Source of the DNA: G942493215 sp942493215
Lineage (GTDB): Bacteria > Bacillota_I > Bacilli_A > RF39 > UBA660
DNA length: 64,000 nucleotides
Assembly: GCA_942493215.1 (NCBI GenBank)
Contig: OW818670.1
Location: 930,001-994,000 of the forward strand
Direction of reading: 5' to 3'
The position numbers were made by a program, and so were the translations under genes. Of this stretch, positions 50,561-59,214 are shown in pieces (positions within the stretch are counted from its first letter, which is position 1; every line of letters begins with the position of its first letter). Under the pieces are notes generated by a model. That model made no database searches and had not been told where the DNA came from. It saw only the letters and a program-made list of their open reading frames with translations.

Positions 50561-51630
50561 GAAAAAAAGTTATATATTTTTCTTACTCATCAATACCATC
50601 TTTTACTGCTAATTCTATAGCTGTAATGAATTTTTGTTCGGAATTGAGCAGAAAATGTGATTTAACTATTGTTTGTACAAAAAATAAAAATAATAGTTTA
50701 GGACAATATGATAAGTTTTATGGTATAGATAAAATTAACTTAATTTTAGTACCAAAGTTTTTTCTCAAATACTATTACATATTTTACAAGATATATGCTT
50801 TAATTTTATTTCTTAAAATAAAACCGGATATTATCTATTCTAGAGATTTAGTTATTAGTTATACTTTATCCAACTTTGGAATACCCAATATTTTTGAAAT
50901 CCATCAAATTGATCAGAATGGTAATAATTATTATTGCAAAACCTTTAAAAAGAAACTATATAAAATTCAATTTAAAGAATCTTTAAAAAAAATTGTTTGT
51001 ATATCTGATGGCCTGAAAAAAGAATGCATTGATTTTGGAATAGATTCTAATAAACTAATAGTTTCACCGAGTGGTGTAAGAAAAGATTTCTTTATTTCTA
51101 ATAAAAAAGAATATAAAAAAGAAATTTTATATTTAGGTAGTTTACAAAAAGGAAAAGGTATAGATAATATCATTAATTTGGCTCATAGTCTTAATGATTA
51201 TAAGTTTTATATAATTGGTGGATTGGCTAATGAAATAAGTAATTTACCTAAGAATGTTATTCATGAATCCTGGATAGAGCCTTCCAAAATATTAAATTAT
51301 GTTAAAAGTATTGATTATGCTATTATGTTGTTTGATGATCAAAAATATAAGTTTTATTCACCACTTAAATTATTTGAGTATTTAGCTATGGGGAAAATAG
51401 TTGTCGCATCAAATATCACGGTAATAAATGAAATAATAATTGATGGTTACAATGGATTTTTAGTACCACCAAAGGATATAAAAACGATTATTGATAAAAT
51501 AAAGGCCATTGAAAATGATAATGATTTGAAGAAGAAAATTATAAGAAATGCTCAAAATACAGCTAAGAAATATACTTGGGAGAATAAGACTAACTTTATA
51601 ATAGAAACCATCAATGAAATAGTGGGTTAG
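50548..51630 (+). CDS. Family 4 glycosyltransferase
   Basis: 360 residues, GTG start overlapping the previous gene by 13 bp. The GT-B fold is evident: 'YFSYSSIPSFTANSIAVMNF' at the N-terminus, 'DIIYSRDLVISYTLSNFGIP', linker 'LIVSPSGVRKDFF', and C-terminal 'YLGSLQKGKGIDNIINLA' and 'YSPLKLFEYLAMGKIVVASN' with the EX7E-type donor site. No membrane segments. Probably adds a sugar in the same glycan pathway as its neighbours. Confidence 0.87.
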   Translation: MDKLRKKVIYFSYSSIPSFTANSIAVMNFCSELSRKCDLTIVCTKNKNNSLGQYDKFYGIDKINLILVPKFFLKYYYIFYKIYALILFLKIKPDIIYSRDLVISYTLSNFGIPNIFEIHQIDQNGNNYYCKTFKKKLYKIQFKESLKKIVCISDGLKKECIDFGIDSNKLIVSPSGVRKDFFISNKKEYKKEILYLGSLQKGKGIDNIINLAHSLNDYKFYIIGGLANEISNLPKNVIHESWIEPSKILNYVKSIDYAIMLFDDQKYKFYSPLKLFEYLAMGKIVVASNITVINEIIIDGYNGFLVPPKDIKTIIDKIKAIENDNDLKKKIIRNAQNTAKKYTWENKTNFIIETINEIVG

Positions 51631-51639
51631 GTGATAAAA

Positions 51640-52314
51640 GTGATTGATAGAAAATATCGTTTGGCAAGAAAATGGTCTAATGGAGCGTTAGAAAAATATG
51701 CCGGTATATTTACCGGAAAGATAGTTAATGTTTCAGCTTGGAATGATTATGACAAATGTGGTAAGTATTATCGAGATTACTTTTCAAAAGCCAGCTCTTA
51801 TGATTTAACAAATTATGGAAGTGGTATAAGAGGAACAAGTGATTCCCAAAAAGATATTACATTAGATTTAGAAGAACCCGTAACCAAGGACTTAATAGGC
51901 GGGTTCAATGTAGTATTTAATCATACCACATTAGAACATATATATAATGTTCAATTAGCATTTCAAAACTTATGTCTTTTAGCAACCGATGCAGTAATAA
52001 TAGTTGTTCCTTTTTCCCAAATTCAACATGATATTAATGAAAGTTATAAGGATTATTGGCGCTTTACCCCTTATGTTATTGAAAAGATGTTTAAAGCCAA
52101 TAATTATACGATGGTTGTTTGTGATTATAATAGTAATTTTAATGCTGCGGTATATCTACTATGTATTGGTCTAAATAATAGCAATATTGAAAAATATGCC
52201 AGCTATTTTAGTCCCCTTAATCTAAATGATGATCGAAATATGCCTGGTAGTGAGATAGGAATCAACATCAAAGAATTTGTTAGAAGAAAAACTAGAAATT
52301 GGAAAAATGATTGA
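51640..52314 (+). CDS. Methyltransferase-like protein
   Basis: 224 residues from GTG 51640, which sits behind AGGTGAT at the usual distance; the in-frame GTG at 51631 lies within that SD. A class I methyltransferase pattern is partly visible: 'GGFNVVFNHTTLEHIYNVQL' (motif IV region) and 'LATDAVIIVVPF' with 'KDYWRFTPYVIEKMF' after it. The glycine-rich SAM loop is weak ('GKIVNVSAWNDYD'), so the protein may be degenerate or unusual. In this operon it would modify a sugar. Ends in TGA. Confidence 0.65.
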   Translation: MIDRKYRLARKWSNGALEKYAGIFTGKIVNVSAWNDYDKCGKYYRDYFSKASSYDLTNYGSGIRGTSDSQKDITLDLEEPVTKDLIGGFNVVFNHTTLEHIYNVQLAFQNLCLLATDAVIIVVPFSQIQHDINESYKDYWRFTPYVIEKMFKANNYTMVVCDYNSNFNAAVYLLCIGLNNSNIEKYASYFSPLNLNDDRNMPGSEIGINIKEFVRRKTRNWKND

Positions 52315-52352
52315 TTTATTAAATAGTATAGTAAGAAAAGGATACACAAAAT

Positions 52353-53078
52353 ATGAAGAAATTAAAGATTTTTATCTCCAGAAATAATGTATACAATGGA
52401 CAAGTTGAAAGATTAACAATAGTATCACAATTACAAACAGATGTTGTTTATATTGAAGATTTTATTAGTGGTCAGGCTTCTAATATGATTGATAAAAATG
52501 ACATAATTTATTTTTTATGCTGTAATTGTCTTTTAATGCCTAAAGCTATAGAGATACTGGTATTATTACAATGTACTATCGTTAATAAGGAATACTTATT
52601 ACATGGTTATAGAAAAGAAGAAATTCAAGAAGTATTATCTAATAATGGTATTACTGTTCCTGCAACATTTTCTGCATCTAGTTTAGACAATTTAACTTTC
52701 CCTCTATTTTGTAAAGAAAAAAAACATGAAGGAATTATTTTCCAAGTATATAATAAAAGGGCACTAATTAGATTTTTTGAAAAGTTTGATAAAAATGATT
52801 TTTATTTAGAACAAGCAATCTTTACTAATAAAACAGATCTTAAAGAATTAAAAGTATATTATATATATGGTAAAGTATTTATTAATGATAATGTATGTGA
52901 TTCCATCATTAAAGAGATTTGTACTAACATAGCGCATATCCTTAATGATTTAGAAGTGTTCTCGGTAGATATAATACCAACAATAGATGGTGATTATTAT
53001 GTTATTGATGTAAATTGTGCAGCCGGATTTTCTTTATCAAATAGGGCAAGAAGTTATTTTTTAGATAGTTTAATTTAA
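52353..53078 (+). CDS. ATP-grasp-like protein
   Basis: 241 residues. The second half has features of ATP-grasp enzymes: 'FPLFCKEKKHEGIIFQVYNK', an acidic strand 'VFSVDIIPTIDGDYYVIDVN' (metal-binding D...DxN) and a terminal 'GFSLSNRARSYF'. ATP-grasp ligases join a carboxylate to an amine via acyl-phosphate. In glycan and spore-coat loci such proteins attach amino acids or similar groups, but here the substrate is unknown. It follows the methyltransferase gene by 38 bp. SD AAAGGA. Confidence 0.7.
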   Translation: MKKLKIFISRNNVYNGQVERLTIVSQLQTDVVYIEDFISGQASNMIDKNDIIYFLCCNCLLMPKAIEILVLLQCTIVNKEYLLHGYRKEEIQEVLSNNGITVPATFSASSLDNLTFPLFCKEKKHEGIIFQVYNKRALIRFFEKFDKNDFYLEQAIFTNKTDLKELKVYYIYGKVFINDNVCDSIIKEICTNIAHILNDLEVFSVDIIPTIDGDYYVIDVNCAAGFSLSNRARSYFLDSLI

Positions 53079-53088
53079 TATAGTAAAT

Positions 53089-53124
53089 AAAGAGAACTTT
53101 TTCATTATAAAGTTCTCTTTTTGT
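53089..53124 (+). terminator. Terminator of the glycan operon
   Basis: Stem AGAGAACTTT/AAAGTTCTCT with a 9-nt loop, T5. Confidence 0.85.
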
Positions 53125-53197
53125 TAAATATATGATAAAATAATAATATAAGAAGAAATACACAATGTTAGTTATATAATTATTGTAGGTGGCTATC

Positions 53198-53269
53198 ATG
53201 GAGAAGCCAGTATATTTAACTACTAATAAAGGAAAACAAAGACTAACAAAAAAGTTACAAAAAATTTAA
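53198..53269 (+). CDS. Very small basic ORF, GreA-N-terminus-like
   Basis: 23 codons, ATG 53198 to TAA 53269, with GGTGG upstream. The start 'MEKPVYLTTNKGKQRL' recalls the first residues of GreA transcription factors (M-x-K-x-V-x-L-T), after which the frame stops. It may be a genuine micro-protein, a decayed greA fragment or chance. The surrounding 300 bp otherwise hold only the terminator at 53089 and the promoter for the acyltransferase gene. Confidence 0.3.
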   Translation: MEKPVYLTTNKGKQRLTKKLQKI

Positions 53270-53377
53270 TGTTGCTTTAATAAATATAGCTATCTTTAAT
53301 TACATTTAATATTTACTCATTTTGACAAATTTTGGAAAATGTGCTAGCATATAGGCCATAAAAGGGGGAATAGTAAA

Positions 53378-54442
53378 ATGGAATTAACTTTTAAATTCTT
53401 AAACCAAAATGATATAAACAGATTATCTAAAGAAGAAAAATTAGATTATTATAAAAAATTAAGAGCATATACGGTTAATGAACCTATTAGTAAAGAATAT
53501 GTATTATCAAAAAAGAGAATACACCCATTTTTAGTAGTTTTAATGAAAGTACAGCGTATTTTTACTAGTACCAGAAGAATAACAGTTATACATGATGACA
53601 GTTTTTGGTCACGATTAAAGGACTATTTCAGTAAAATGTTAAAGAAAGATACAGTTGAAGAAAGACCAATAATCTTTAATATAACCCATATAGGAAAGTT
53701 TGATATTGAGACAATAGGCGAGGTAATAAAAAAGAATTTCGTTCTTTTATCAGGAGACCAAGAAAATTTAATTGGTACTACTGGTGGCAAATTTTTAGAT
53801 ATAAATGGTGTTATTTATTTTGATATGAAAGACCCAGAGGATCGAAAAAATGCCCAAATACAGGCTACAAAAACATTAAAAAGTGGCTTAAATATGATGT
53901 GGTGTGGTGAAGGAACCTGGAATTTTACTAAAAATTTATTAGCTCGAAGAATTTTCCCAGGTTTTGTTTGGACGGCTTTAGATACAAATGCTGTAATTGT
54001 GAATGTAGCTATTAATCAAGTGGGTCAGCATTTTACTATTAAAGTTGGTAAAACCTTTGATCCGAAAAAGCATATTAATTCTAAATTAAGCAAAAAAGAA
54101 AATGTTTATGAAATAAAAAAGATGTTTGAAAATGAAATGTGGTCATTAATGTGGGCTGTATTTGAAAAAGAAGGAACTGTATCAAGAAAGAATGTATCAG
54201 AAGAACAGTTTGAATCTTATATAGATGCAAGATTATCAGAATGGCCAGGCTTTACTAGAGAAATAGTCGAAGAAAAAAAATTTGTAGATAAAAGTATAAC
54301 AGAGCCAGAAGATGTCCCAGGATATTTTTACAAATATGAGCCAAAAATATTAAATCCATTATCTGAATATAGTGAAAATTCGGAGAAAGAACCAGGAAAA
54401 ACTAAGGATAAACAAAAGGAAATAACTAGATTAGCTGCCTAA
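53378..54442 (+). CDS. PlsC-like acyltransferase
   Basis: 354 residues. The acyltransferase HX4D motif appears as 'NITHIGKFDIETIGEV' and the EGT motif as 'MMWCGEGTWNFTKN', 36-37% of the way through the chain and after a basic N-terminal helix ('LMKVQRIFTSTRRIT'). LPLAT enzymes transfer acyl chains from acyl-ACP or acyl-phosphate to glycerol-phosphate or glycolipid hydroxyls at the membrane. This one is longer than PlsC, with a charged disordered C-terminal tail. It has its own promoter (TTGACA 53322 region) and lies just after the glycan operon. Confidence 0.78.
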   Translation: MELTFKFLNQNDINRLSKEEKLDYYKKLRAYTVNEPISKEYVLSKKRIHPFLVVLMKVQRIFTSTRRITVIHDDSFWSRLKDYFSKMLKKDTVEERPIIFNITHIGKFDIETIGEVIKKNFVLLSGDQENLIGTTGGKFLDINGVIYFDMKDPEDRKNAQIQATKTLKSGLNMMWCGEGTWNFTKNLLARRIFPGFVWTALDTNAVIVNVAINQVGQHFTIKVGKTFDPKKHINSKLSKKENVYEIKKMFENEMWSLMWAVFEKEGTVSRKNVSEEQFESYIDARLSEWPGFTREIVEEKKFVDKSITEPEDVPGYFYKYEPKILNPLSEYSENSEKEPGKTKDKQKEITRLAA

Positions 54443-54454
54443 TCTAGTTTTTAT
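54424..54454 (+). terminator. Terminator of the acyltransferase gene
   Basis: Perfect stem AACTAGATTAG/CTAATCTAGTT (54424-54434/54439-54449), loop CTGC, T's. It overlaps the stop codon. Confidence 0.88.
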
Positions 54455-54527
54455 ATGCAAAATAGTTTTTTTATAACATTGCTATATCCTATAATAATGT
54501 TGTATAATATAATTAGGTGAGTAGATA

Positions 54528-56351
54528 ATGAGTAATTTGTATTTTCCTATATGTGCACTCTTTATATCTTTATTAGTTATAATAGTTTTTTATTCTAAAA
54601 AAAGAATAAAGAATAATGAGACAACCATATATTCAATCCTAATAACAACTAATTTTTTAGAGGCTTTAATAGCTTGTATTATTGTTATTATTACAAATAC
54701 ATATGGAACAATAGATATTCTTTACAATTTGCATAGAATTGATTATCTATTTATATTAGGATGGGTATGGGGCTTCTTTCTTTATATTTTTAGTTTGTCA
54801 AATGCTGACGAAAAATATAGTAATAAAATAATTAAGTTAACACTTTCATTAAATGTATTAGCCTTTCTTATCGTTTGTGTTACTAGTTTAAATATAATAA
54901 ACTCTAATGGAATTATAGATACATACGGAATGGCAACAAATATATTATATGGGTTATGTGTTTTCTATGTTTTAATGATAGTATTTTCTATTATAAAATC
55001 TTTATTTAGGAAAAAGCAAATTAAAAAAAGTAAATATATACCACTATTTGTACTTTTACTTTTAGCTGTATCAATGTTAATAATAAGAAGTATTGCTCCA
55101 CAAATATTACTTGTTTCTTTGATGATTTCTTTTGTTGATTTAATAATGTTTTTTACCATTGAAAATCCTGATTTAAAATTGATAGAAGAATTAAATATAG
55201 CCCGTGATCAAGCTGAAAAAGCAAATAATGCTAAAACAGAATTTCTATCTAATATGTCACATGAAATAAGAACCCCATTAAATGCCATTGTTGGCTTTAG
55301 CCAAGCTTTAGAAGAAGAAGAGATTACTGATAGTGCTAAAGAAGAAGTAAAAGATATTGTAATGGCTTCGGAAAACCTATTAGAGATTGTCAATGGTATT
55401 CTAGATATTTCTAAAATTGAAGCTAATAAACTAGAAATAGTTAATACGGAATATAGTTTCAATAAAATAATGGAAGAATTAGTATCACTTACTAAAGGAC
55501 GATTAGGTGATAAACCATTAGAATTTAGAACTTCTTTTGATAAATCAACACCACCTTATTTATATGGTGATTATGTTAGATTAAAGCAAATTGTTATTAA
55601 TTTATTAACTAACTCGATTAAATATACTAAAGAAGGATTTATTGAATTAAAAGTCAGTTCAGTTATTAAAGATGATGTGTGTCGTTTAATTATCTCGGTA
55701 GAAGATAGTGGTATTGGTATTAAACAAGAAAAAATTGACAAATTATTTATGAAATTTGAGCGTTTTGATTTAGAAAAGAATATTACGATTGAAGGTACAG
55801 GATTAGGTTTAGCAATTACTAAAAAATTAGTCGAACTTATGAATGGTCAAATTGTTGTTCAAAGTGTTTATGGACAAGGCTCTAAATTTACCGTCGCAAT
55901 CGATCAAAAAATTGTTAAAGATCCAACTGCTTTAATTGAACAAGAAAATAAAAAGAATGTTACTAAAGTAATCAATGTTGTTGGTAAAAAAATATTAGTT
56001 GTTGATGATAACAAGATTAACTTAAAAGTTGCGCATCGTATTTTCCAAAGTTACAAAGTAGAAATAATAGAAGCCATAAGCGGGCAAGAATGTCTTGATA
56101 AAATTAATAATGGTGAACAATTTGATTTAATTTTATTAGATGATATGATGCCTAAAATGAGTGGTAGTGAAACATTACAAGAATTAAAGAAGATAACTAA
56201 TTTTAATATCCCGGTTATCGCATTTACTGCTAATGCCATATCAGGTATGAAAGCTAAATACTTAAGTGAGGGCTTTGATGATTATTTATCAAAACCAATT
56301 GAAAAAGAAGAATTAAATAATGTATTAAGAAAGTTTTTAGTTAAAGATTAG
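54528..56351 (+). CDS. Hybrid sensor histidine kinase with multi-helix membrane domain
   Basis: 607 residues. The first ~215 residues form six or seven transmembrane helices, a membrane-embedded sensor. Then HisKA 'FLSNMSHEIRTPLNAIVGFS' (phospho-His), HATPase 'LLTNSIKYTKEGFIELK', 'VEDSGIGIKQEKI' and 'GTGLGLAITKKLVELM', and a receiver with 'ILVVDDNKINLKVAHRIF' and Asp in 'LILLDDMMPKMSG'. It resembles the kinase at 42571 from the HisKA domain on. It is directly followed by an HPt gene (10 bp), giving a His-Asp-His relay. No output response regulator is nearby. Confidence 0.92.
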   Translation: MSNLYFPICALFISLLVIIVFYSKKRIKNNETTIYSILITTNFLEALIACIIVIITNTYGTIDILYNLHRIDYLFILGWVWGFFLYIFSLSNADEKYSNKIIKLTLSLNVLAFLIVCVTSLNIINSNGIIDTYGMATNILYGLCVFYVLMIVFSIIKSLFRKKQIKKSKYIPLFVLLLLAVSMLIIRSIAPQILLVSLMISFVDLIMFFTIENPDLKLIEELNIARDQAEKANNAKTEFLSNMSHEIRTPLNAIVGFSQALEEEEITDSAKEEVKDIVMASENLLEIVNGILDISKIEANKLEIVNTEYSFNKIMEELVSLTKGRLGDKPLEFRTSFDKSTPPYLYGDYVRLKQIVINLLTNSIKYTKEGFIELKVSSVIKDDVCRLIISVEDSGIGIKQEKIDKLFMKFERFDLEKNITIEGTGLGLAITKKLVELMNGQIVVQSVYGQGSKFTVAIDQKIVKDPTALIEQENKKNVTKVINVVGKKILVVDDNKINLKVAHRIFQSYKVEIIEAISGQECLDKINNGEQFDLILLDDMMPKMSGSETLQELKKITNFNIPVIAFTANAISGMKAKYLSEGFDDYLSKPIEKEELNNVLRKFLVKD

Positions 56352-56360
56352 GAGGATAAT

Positions 56361-56720
56361 ATGAAAGATGTTAATTTATTAAAAAATAATGGTATTGATG
56401 TTAATCATGGTTTAGAATTACTAGGAGATATGGAAACATATGATGAAATATTAGAAGAATTCTTAAATGGTTATGATGAAAGAATGCAAGAATTAAAACA
56501 ATATAAAGACGCTAGTGATATGCCTAATTATGCCATATTAGTTCATGCTATTAAAAGTGATTCTAAATATTTAGGCTTTATGACATTAGCTGAATTAGCA
56601 TTCCAACATGAAATGGAAAGTAAAGCTAATAATGTTACTTTTGTTAATAATAATTATGATAAATTAATAACAGAAGCTAATCGTATTATTACAATTGTTC
56701 ATCAATATTTAGGAAAATAA
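56361..56720 (+). CDS. HPt (histidine phosphotransfer) protein
   Basis: 119 residues, all helical. The phospho-acceptor context is 'AILVHAIKSDSKYLGF', matching the HPt H-x-x-K-(S/G)-x-(S/A)-x-x-x-G pattern, and the opening 'NGIDVNHGLELLGDMETYDE' is typical of stand-alone HPt proteins. It sits 10 bp after the hybrid kinase with SD AGGAGGAT, so it should accept phosphate from that receiver, and perhaps from the kinase at 42571. Confidence 0.87.
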   Translation: MKDVNLLKNNGIDVNHGLELLGDMETYDEILEEFLNGYDERMQELKQYKDASDMPNYAILVHAIKSDSKYLGFMTLAELAFQHEMESKANNVTFVNNNYDKLITEANRIITIVHQYLGK

Positions 56721-56727
56721 AAAGATT

Positions 56728-57216
56728 ATGATAATTAATGATTTAAAATTAAATGTTACTTGTATGAGTAATGAATATGTAAAACAGATTTGCGAGTGGC
56801 ATTATCCTGATGAATACTCTGAATATAATATTCCTAATTATGATGAAATAATTAAAAAAGAATATGCTATAACAAATCCTGATAAGAAAAATAATTATCT
56901 GTGTTTTATATTACCAGATAACAATTTATTTGCTTATATAAACATAACTAAAAGATTAGATGAAACAGTATTTATAGGTATTGGAATTAAACCTGAATAT
57001 TGTGGAAAAGGATATGGAATAGATATTCTAAAATACGGAATAAACGAGGCTAAAAAAAGATTTCCTCTTTCCAAAATAAGACTGCAAGTTCGTTCATGGA
57101 ATAAAAGAGCGATAAAATGTTATGAAAAAAGTGGGTTTAGAAATAATGGAATAACAAAAGAAATTGATCATAATGGTATAGAAACTGAATTTGTTAATAT
57201 GGAATATAATATTTAA
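56728..57216 (+). CDS. GNAT family N-acetyltransferase
   Basis: 162 residues with the acetyl-CoA signature 'IGIGIKPEYCGKGYGIDILK' (R/Q-x-x-G-x-G/A as CGKGYG), preceded by a beta-strand 'LFAYINITKRLDETVFIGIG' and followed by 'KIRLQVRSWNKRAIKCYEKS', the usual end of the GNAT core. The acceptor is unknown. Only 7 bp separate it from the HPt gene, and its SD is weak, suggesting translation coupled to upstream genes. Confidence 0.87.
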   Translation: MIINDLKLNVTCMSNEYVKQICEWHYPDEYSEYNIPNYDEIIKKEYAITNPDKKNNYLCFILPDNNLFAYINITKRLDETVFIGIGIKPEYCGKGYGIDILKYGINEAKKRFPLSKIRLQVRSWNKRAIKCYEKSGFRNNGITKEIDHNGIETEFVNMEYNI

Positions 57217-57250
57217 TAATATACATAAAGAAACTTAAGGTGATTAAAAC

Positions 57251-58075
57251 ATGTTTGGTGATAAAAAGTATTTATTTTCAAAGAATACTACTAATGAAAA
57301 AACAATTATCAATATATCTGGTTCGAAAATGGGTGGTAATAAACCTTATATTATTGCTGGACCTTGTACAATATCAAATAAAGATGATCTTATTAATTTA
57401 GCCATTAAACTTAAACAATTAGGTATTGCTGCTTTAAGGGGTGGTGCCTATAAACCTAGGACCAGTCCTTATTCTTTTCAAGGCTTAGAAGAGAGTGGTT
57501 TAGAGTATCTTATTGAAGCAAAGAAAATTACAGGTCTTCCTATTGTTGCCGAAATAACATCAACGGATTTAATTGAAAGATATGTTAAAGATATAGATAT
57601 TATCCAAGTAGGAAGTAGAAATATGTATAACTATGACTTATTAAAAAGATTAGGTCAAATAAAGACCCCTATCTTATTAAAAAGGGCAATGTCTGCTACT
57701 TATGAAGAATGGCTTTTAGCAGCTGAATATATATTAAGTGGTGGTAATAAGAACGTTATTTTATGTGAAAGAGGTATTAGAACCTTTGAACCTTTTACAA
57801 GAAATACTTTAGATTTACAAGCTATATCTATTATCAAAAGATATTCACATTTACCTATTATTGTTGATCCATCGCATGCATCAGGTAAGAGTTTTATTGT
57901 CGAGGATATGGCACTAGCGTCTATTGCAGCCGGATCTGATGGTTTAATGATTGAAGTAGAGGAAAATCCTGATAAGGCTGTTTGTGATAAAGAACAAACC
58001 ATTGATTTAGAAACTCTAAAAAGAATTATATATAAAATAAATAAAATATATTCTAGTATAAACAACGGTGAATAA
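57251..58075 (+). CDS. aroF: 3-deoxy-7-phosphoheptulonate (DAHP) synthase, type I beta
   Basis: 274 residues. Signature motifs: 'IIAGPCTISNKDD', 'LRGGAYKPRTSPYSFQG', 'IIQVGSRNMYN', 'ILLKRAMSATYEEW' and 'PIIVDPSHASGKS'. It condenses phosphoenolpyruvate with erythrose-4-phosphate, the first shikimate-pathway step. It lacks a regulatory ACT/ferredoxin-like extension or chorismate mutase fusion; only a short N-terminal strand precedes the barrel, so feedback control is not apparent. No other aromatic-pathway genes are adjacent. SD AAGGTGAT. Confidence 0.93.
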   Translation: MFGDKKYLFSKNTTNEKTIINISGSKMGGNKPYIIAGPCTISNKDDLINLAIKLKQLGIAALRGGAYKPRTSPYSFQGLEESGLEYLIEAKKITGLPIVAEITSTDLIERYVKDIDIIQVGSRNMYNYDLLKRLGQIKTPILLKRAMSATYEEWLLAAEYILSGGNKNVILCERGIRTFEPFTRNTLDLQAISIIKRYSHLPIIVDPSHASGKSFIVEDMALASIAAGSDGLMIEVEENPDKAVCDKEQTIDLETLKRIIYKINKIYSSINNGE

Positions 58076-58156
58076 AAAGCATATTAATATTATAGTTTAA
58101 CAATATAAAAATAAAATGCTATTAATATCACATTCTATTTGAGGCAAATAACATAA

Positions 58157-58183
58157 ACACCATTTTTTATCTATCATATTATA
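58157..58183 (+). promoter_or_regulatory. Sigma-K-type promoter of the CotD-like gene
   Basis: AC (58157-58158), 16-bp spacer, CATATTATA (58175-58183), an exact fit to AC-N16/17-CATANNNTA. The same arrangement precedes gerE. Confidence 0.55.
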
Positions 58184-58205
58184 AAATAGATAAGGGGGAT
58201 ATAAA

Positions 58206-58508
58206 ATGTTATTTAATAGAGATTGTGGCTGTGGTCGTCCTGCTTGTGCACCAATGCCTATGCCAAGTTGCTGTAATCCATGTGGTAATCCATGCTGCGG
58301 AGACCCAGTTAGCTATGTGACAGATCCAGCGGTTAACAGAGTTGTTGAAAGAGAATTTATGCATGAAATTAAACATATTCAACCAATTCATACACACGTT
58401 GTCAACAAAAATGTTTATACACATACCTTTGTTCCACAATATAGTTGTTCAGAAGAATGCCAGGTTGTGGATATGGGCTGTGGCTGCGGACGTATGCCAA
58501 ATTGCTAA
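58206..58508 (+). CDS. CotD-like spore coat protein, cysteine-rich
   Basis: 100 residues with 13 cysteines, in an N-terminal cluster (RDCGCGRPAC, CCNPCGNPCC) and a C-terminal one (CSEECQVVDMGCGCG). The centre, 'HIQPIHTHVVNKNVYTHTFV', resembles the His-rich core of Bacillus inner-coat CotD ('HIHPxHTTNVNHxxxxHxHY'). Such proteins crosslink through Cys, His and Tyr in the spore coat. SD AAGGGGGAT. A sigma-K-like promoter lies upstream. The name CotD is by family resemblance only. Confidence 0.75.
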   Translation: MLFNRDCGCGRPACAPMPMPSCCNPCGNPCCGDPVSYVTDPAVNRVVEREFMHEIKHIQPIHTHVVNKNVYTHTFVPQYSCSEECQVVDMGCGCGRMPNC

Positions 58509-58529
58509 GAGAGTAATACTCTCTTTTTT
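58508..58529 (+). terminator. Terminator of the CotD-like gene
   Basis: Perfect stem AGAGAGT/ACTCTCT, 3-nt loop, T5. It overlaps the stop codon. Confidence 0.88.
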
Positions 58530-58598
58530 GTTGATAAAATAAATAGTGTTTTAAATATCAATATGATATAATGTGATTAATAAGAAAAAGGTGATAAT

Positions 58599-59195
58599 AT
58601 GAGTAAAAATATATTGATTATTGGTCCTAGTAGATCAGGAAAAACAACATTATCCAGAAAATTAAATAAAGAAATGGGCTATAGTATTATTAGTTTAGAT
58701 GATATAATTTGTGGTTTTCAAGAAGCATTTCCTAATTTAGGAATAAGACATGATTACAATGATACTAAAGTTGCAACTGCACTTGCTCCTTTTTTAATTA
58801 GATATTTAAAAGAATTATCAGAAGGACCTAACTTTTATGGTGGTTGTCGATTTGCTGTTGAGGGTGTTGCTATAGACTTTGATTTAGTTATACCTAGAAT
58901 TAATAAAAAAAAATATTTGCTAATTGGACTAACTTATAATCATATTACTAGTGAAGAATTATATAGTAATATTAAAAACAATGATACGGAAGATGACTGG
59001 ACATATTATTGTACAGATGAAGAATTAAAAGGTAATATTGAATATTTTATTAGTAGTAATAGATATTTAGATACAAAGTTTAGAGAATACGGCATTAAAA
59101 CTTATGATGTATCTGGTGATAGAGAGACCGTATTAAAAGAAATTGTTGAATATATAAAAAGTGCTGATACCGGTAGTTATGTAAAACATTTTTAA
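58599..59195 (+). CDS. Small P-loop kinase-like ATPase
   Basis: 198 residues. Walker A 'IIGPSRSGKTTLSRKLNKEM', then 'ISLDDIICGFQEAFPNLG', a possible acidic strand 'FAVEGVAIDFDLV', and 'NNDTEDDWTYYCTDEELKGN'. It is related to the kinase at 46704 (same P-loop position and the shared NNDTExDW...CTxxE segment). The family of small kinases with unknown substrate is frequent in gut Bacillota. It is followed by an alpha/beta-hydrolase-like gene 20 bp downstream. Confidence 0.75.
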   Translation: MSKNILIIGPSRSGKTTLSRKLNKEMGYSIISLDDIICGFQEAFPNLGIRHDYNDTKVATALAPFLIRYLKELSEGPNFYGGCRFAVEGVAIDFDLVIPRINKKKYLLIGLTYNHITSEELYSNIKNNDTEDDWTYYCTDEELKGNIEYFISSNRYLDTKFREYGIKTYDVSGDRETVLKEIVEYIKSADTGSYVKHF

Positions 59196-59214
59196 TTTGA
59201 AAGAGTGAAGAATA

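Noticed and set aside
58209..58439. Minus-strand ORF opposite the CotD-like gene
   Set aside because: Its Trp/Ile-rich sequence is the antisense of Cys/His codons, and the plus strand has SD, promoter and terminator.
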